DNA of 64,000 nucleotides from Paguma larvata. Taxonomy: Eukaryota > Chordata > Mammalia > Carnivora > Viverridae. Below the pieces are notes generated by a model. It was not told where the DNA came from and made no database searches. It saw only the letters and a program-made list of their open reading frames with translations. Below, piece by piece: positions 24,156 through 64,000 of this stretch. A program made the position numbers and the translations under genes. How positions within the stretch are numbered: position 1 is the first letter of the stretch; each line of letters begins with the position of its first letter. The stretch is taken from positions 75,406,500 to 75,470,499 of the forward strand of contig CM057827.1 in NCBI GenBank assembly GCA_030068075.1, given 5' to 3'.

Positions 24156-24515
24156 CATACAGAAAAATGAAAAAAAAAAAGTGCCGAATTTTGGTTGCCT
24201 TGTCCGTAAGGGCGGGCCCAAGGCCGGCCTTCCAGAACAGCTGGTTTACAAGCATACCCCACGCCAGTGCGTTCCATCATGCTTGCCGCAGTACAGCCTA
24301 CCTCTATGTTGCACAACAGCGGAGACTATACCTTTAAGAGCCTCCTTCCATTTGTTCTCTGGCTTAGTGATCCCTTAAGGGCAGGGGATGTTAGGGCTCT
24401 TGTTTCCAGCCTACTTCCTTGCAGTATTTATAGCAGAGCAGGTGCTGCTGGTAGAATAGACACAAGCAACAAGGCATGCATTTGGCCAAAATAAATGAAT
24501 GCTGGTCTATAGACT
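24156..24515 (+). other. AVEN: AVEN 3' UTR
   Basis: About 360 nt run from the TAA to just past the AATAAA at 24490-24495. It includes an 11-A run at 24170-24180. The exact cleavage base was not determined; about 24510-24520 is expected from signal spacing. Confidence 0.75.
24490..24495 (+). terminator. AVEN: AVEN polyadenylation signal AATAAA
   Basis: It is the only canonical hexamer between the AVEN stop and the RYR3 3' end. It is followed at about 25-40 nt by the U/GU-rich downstream region CTTTTCTTTCTTGGGTGGGG. Confidence 0.85.
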
Positions 24516-24629
24516 TCTTTTCTTTCTTGGGTGGGGTTTCAGGCCATTTGTGTCGTGTCCCCTTTCCCAGCTGTCCCCGTGAGGGTGTCTAGTCGGCGGG
24601 AAGAGGTGCAGTAACAGGAGGCCAGCACC
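24516..24629. other. Convergent intergenic spacer between AVEN and RYR3 poly(A) sites
   Basis: Only about 115 bp separate the predicted ends. It holds a pyrimidine-rich start (AVEN downstream element) and no separate gene. Confidence 0.7.
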
Positions 24630-24652
24630 AGGAAGGGAGTGGTATGTTTTAC

Positions 24653-24658
24653 TTTATT
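24653..24658 (-). terminator. RYR3: RYR3 polyadenylation signal AATAAA (distal)
   Basis: TTTATT on the + strand is AATAAA on the RYR3 strand. A second AATAAA lies 22 bp upstream in the transcript (24675-24680). Cleavage is expected at about 24625-24640. Confidence 0.75.
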
Positions 24659-24674
24659 GCAGTGGGCACTTCCT

Positions 24675-24680
24675 TTTATT
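24675..24680 (-). terminator. RYR3: RYR3 polyadenylation signal AATAAA (proximal)
   Basis: A canonical hexamer within the reverse complement of CTTTTATTTAAGG, 22 bp before the distal signal. The two may serve the same cleavage cluster. Confidence 0.65.
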
Positions 24681-25473
24681 TAAGGAGATCACCTACACAC
24701 AGCAGCTCCACTACTTACAAGGGGACCAGAAAGCAGTACTCAATTTGGCATAAGATTGAACTTTTTCTGAATTTTCAGTACAGTACTTCTAATAACAGCA
24801 GTTGACAAGCTGTTACTGAAAAAAAAAATTATATGAATAACCTTCAAGTGCAGTTTCGTAAAGACGGGAGATCAACACAACTAATTAATGGAACCGTGTC
24901 CGTCCGGAACATAAACATAAAAAATTTGCATAGCTATATCTAAAGAGATTTTAAGGCACTTAATCGATATTTCAGTGTCGACAAAGTGTTGTGTTTTTTT
25001 TTTTCTATTTCTTTAACTGCTTAAAGCTTTTCAAGCTGATTCTGAATACATTCACTAGCAAGTACCATGGGAGAAGTTTGCAGTTAAAATGATGTTTTTT
25101 GTGGTTCAGATCATGATTCACGAGTGGATACTGTCATGTGACATTGAAGTGTGTAAAATTTCAGGTATTGTGCATTGAAGACTTCATATTTCTAGTCCTT
25201 TCCTCGGTGACTGCCATTGCAACAAACTAGTTCCATCCCAACAGAAAAACTTGAAGGTATTCAACTACAGTTTCCTTGATTCTTTGCTATCTTTTAACAT
25301 TTTGAGAGGTTGTCTCCCACAGGGCTATGTCCATTAGGCACAAATTTTTTAACAAACACTTTCTCATAAGGGAGGCATTTAGAATATGTCACATTTCCGA
25401 TATTTTGCAGAACTGGAAAAGGATTTATTTCACTGGAAGGTGACCGTCCAGAACTGTGGAGTTCCTTTCTGAT

Positions 25474-62770
<37,297 letters not shown>

Positions 62771-63844
62771 CTACAAGGGAGACACATTTTAAAAGGAAAA
62801 GCAATGTAAATTATGCCACAAATACTAACCTTCCCAATTGTCACGGAGAAATGCCAAGCCCCAGTCACACAGAGTCACATATAGGGTGGTGGTTTGTAAC
62901 CTTGGGTAAGCATTAGAACCACATAAACCTTTCCATGTACCTGAGCCCCACCCTCTTCCTATGGAACCAGAATCTCTTCAGGTGTACATTCTATTTTATA
63001 AAGGTCCACTTTATAATACTGCTAGGGCAGTATAGGAGACCATGGGCATTCATGGACTCACTGTTTCGTCTCTCCCATTTGGGAACAAGCACCGGGACTG
63101 TGATCTAGTTAAATGTTGCTGAGATATAATATGAAAAACTCATGGGCTCAGTTCGGTGCCCTGGAGCAAGGAGCTTAGTCAGTAATAACCCTAGTTGAGA
63201 GCTCAGTGTCTTTCACAATCAGACTCTGTTTCCTCTGTTCTCTGCTACTGGGAAGGCAGTAACTTTGTCTGACATCATAAAAATGTAAAAAAAAAATTGG
63301 TGTGAGATGAATGAAAGGCTGGGACAAATTATATGCAATAATGGTAGTTATAAATCCGGAAGTTCTCACAGGCTACATCTCCCTGTGATATAACCCCTCA
63401 CAAATGCCAAGAGTCTTTGAAATGTCACACTCTTGGGCACAGAGATGCTTTCAGCCAGAGCCTGGAGAGCCCTGGAGACACCAAAATCTTCCTGTCTCCT
63501 GCAACCAGTTTCAATTCAGATTGTTGAATGAGTTCCATGTGCCAGGAGCTCCATACCAGGTTTCTGGGTGTCGTCTCATTTAATGCATGGTGGCAGGAGT
63601 TTGTCATTGCATCATTCACCACCATACCCTTCATCCCAGAACAGAGGCTGACCTTAGTGCATAGTCAGCAATCACAATACTGTTACTGAATGAACGAATA
63701 AACGAATGAATGGACAAACAGATGTGTGGGGTTACGAACTCCACTTAACTGACTGGGCTCCTTGCTCATGGTAAGAAAGTTAACATGTAAGATGATTAAA
63801 ATAAAAACCTAAGGCTTAGAGAACTTCCTTCAGAGCCTGTTTGT

Positions 63845-63880
<36 letters not shown>

Positions 63881-64000
63881 AAGAAAGAAAGAAAGAAAAA
63901 TCATCTAATGATGAAAAAAACTAAATGTTTTTCTCTTTGAACCCTGGGTAAACCCTCTTTATCAAGTATACATTTATCTGGAGCCTCCTAGCTCTGGTTT
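62771..64000 (-). other. RYR3: RYR3 intron (80-81), partial
   Basis: The next upstream exon was looked for and not found before the window ends. Contains an L2/MIR-type tail near 63640-63715 (GAATGAACGAATAAACGAAT) and the A-run below. Confidence 0.75.
63847..63900 (+). repeat. Poly(A) run plus (GAAA)n
   Basis: 32 A residues (63847-63878) followed by about five GAAA units. It looks like the tail of a retroinsertion, but no known element could be recognised upstream. Confidence 0.85.

Larger units (their letters stand above)
24630..25473 (-). other. RYR3: RYR3 3' UTR
   Basis: About 840 nt from the TAA at 25474-25476 to the tandem AATAAA signals. No SINE or LINE insertion was recognised, in contrast with the repeat-filled introns. 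Confidence 0.75.

Overview
This is a mammalian nuclear window, almost certainly from a cat-like carnivore (Feliformia). Intron-rich genes are split into short exons, and the introns carry about twenty copies of a tRNA-derived SINE with the feliform head and tail (GGTGGCTCAGTCGGTTAAG-type A box, GAGTTCGAGCC B box, CT-rich body, AAATAAA-type tail). Carnivore L1 3' ends, MIR, L2, MaLR LTR fragments and simple repeats are also present. No bacterial or viral operon structure exists here.

Two protein-coding genes meet tail to tail. On the + strand, bases 1-24515 are the 3' part of AVEN (apoptosis and caspase activation inhibitor). They hold a long intron, then four coding exons (17668-17738, 19892-19987, 22877-23237, 24040-24155), then a short 3' UTR with one AATAAA. 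On the - strand, from about 24630 to beyond 64000, lies the 3' quarter of RYR3 (ryanodine receptor 3). I could place 24 consecutive coding exons (62770 down to 25474). Joined, they give 3621 nt, an uninterrupted frame of 1206 residues plus stop. Counting back from a human-like total of 104 exons makes them exons 81-104. They encode the end of the core solenoid, the EF-hand pair, all of the transmembrane pore (S1-S6, filter GGGIGD) and the zinc-containing C-terminal domain. AVEN-RYR3 adjacency matches the known mammalian order, which separates RYR3 from RYR1 and RYR2.

Layout: 1-17667 AVEN intron; 17668-24515 AVEN 3' exons; about 24515-24630 the gap between the two poly(A) sites; 24630-25473 RYR3 3' UTR; 25474-31525 C-terminal domain, pore and S5; 35387-41170 S3/S4 and the S2-S3 linker; 44300-46025 S2 and S1; 47159-52630 charged linker, the giant EF-hand exon and the exon before it; 54319-62770 end of the solenoid, including an 18-nt microexon.

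The unusual points are structural. (1) An antisense L1 inserted exactly at the 3' splice site of an AVEN exon; its 15-bp target-site duplication duplicates the acceptor, and L1 sequence now supplies the pyrimidine tract. (2) A probable decayed duplicate of RYR3 exon 81 lies 2.1 kb from the parent. (3) A 73-bp, 88 % identical duplicate covers the donor half of the RYR3 S1 exon, which I recall as being skipped in a dominant-negative isoform. (4) A near-perfect 47-bp inverted repeat lies in an RYR3 intron. (5) A 3'-truncated U2 snRNA fragment has perfect 17-bp target-site duplications. I found no new multigene system.
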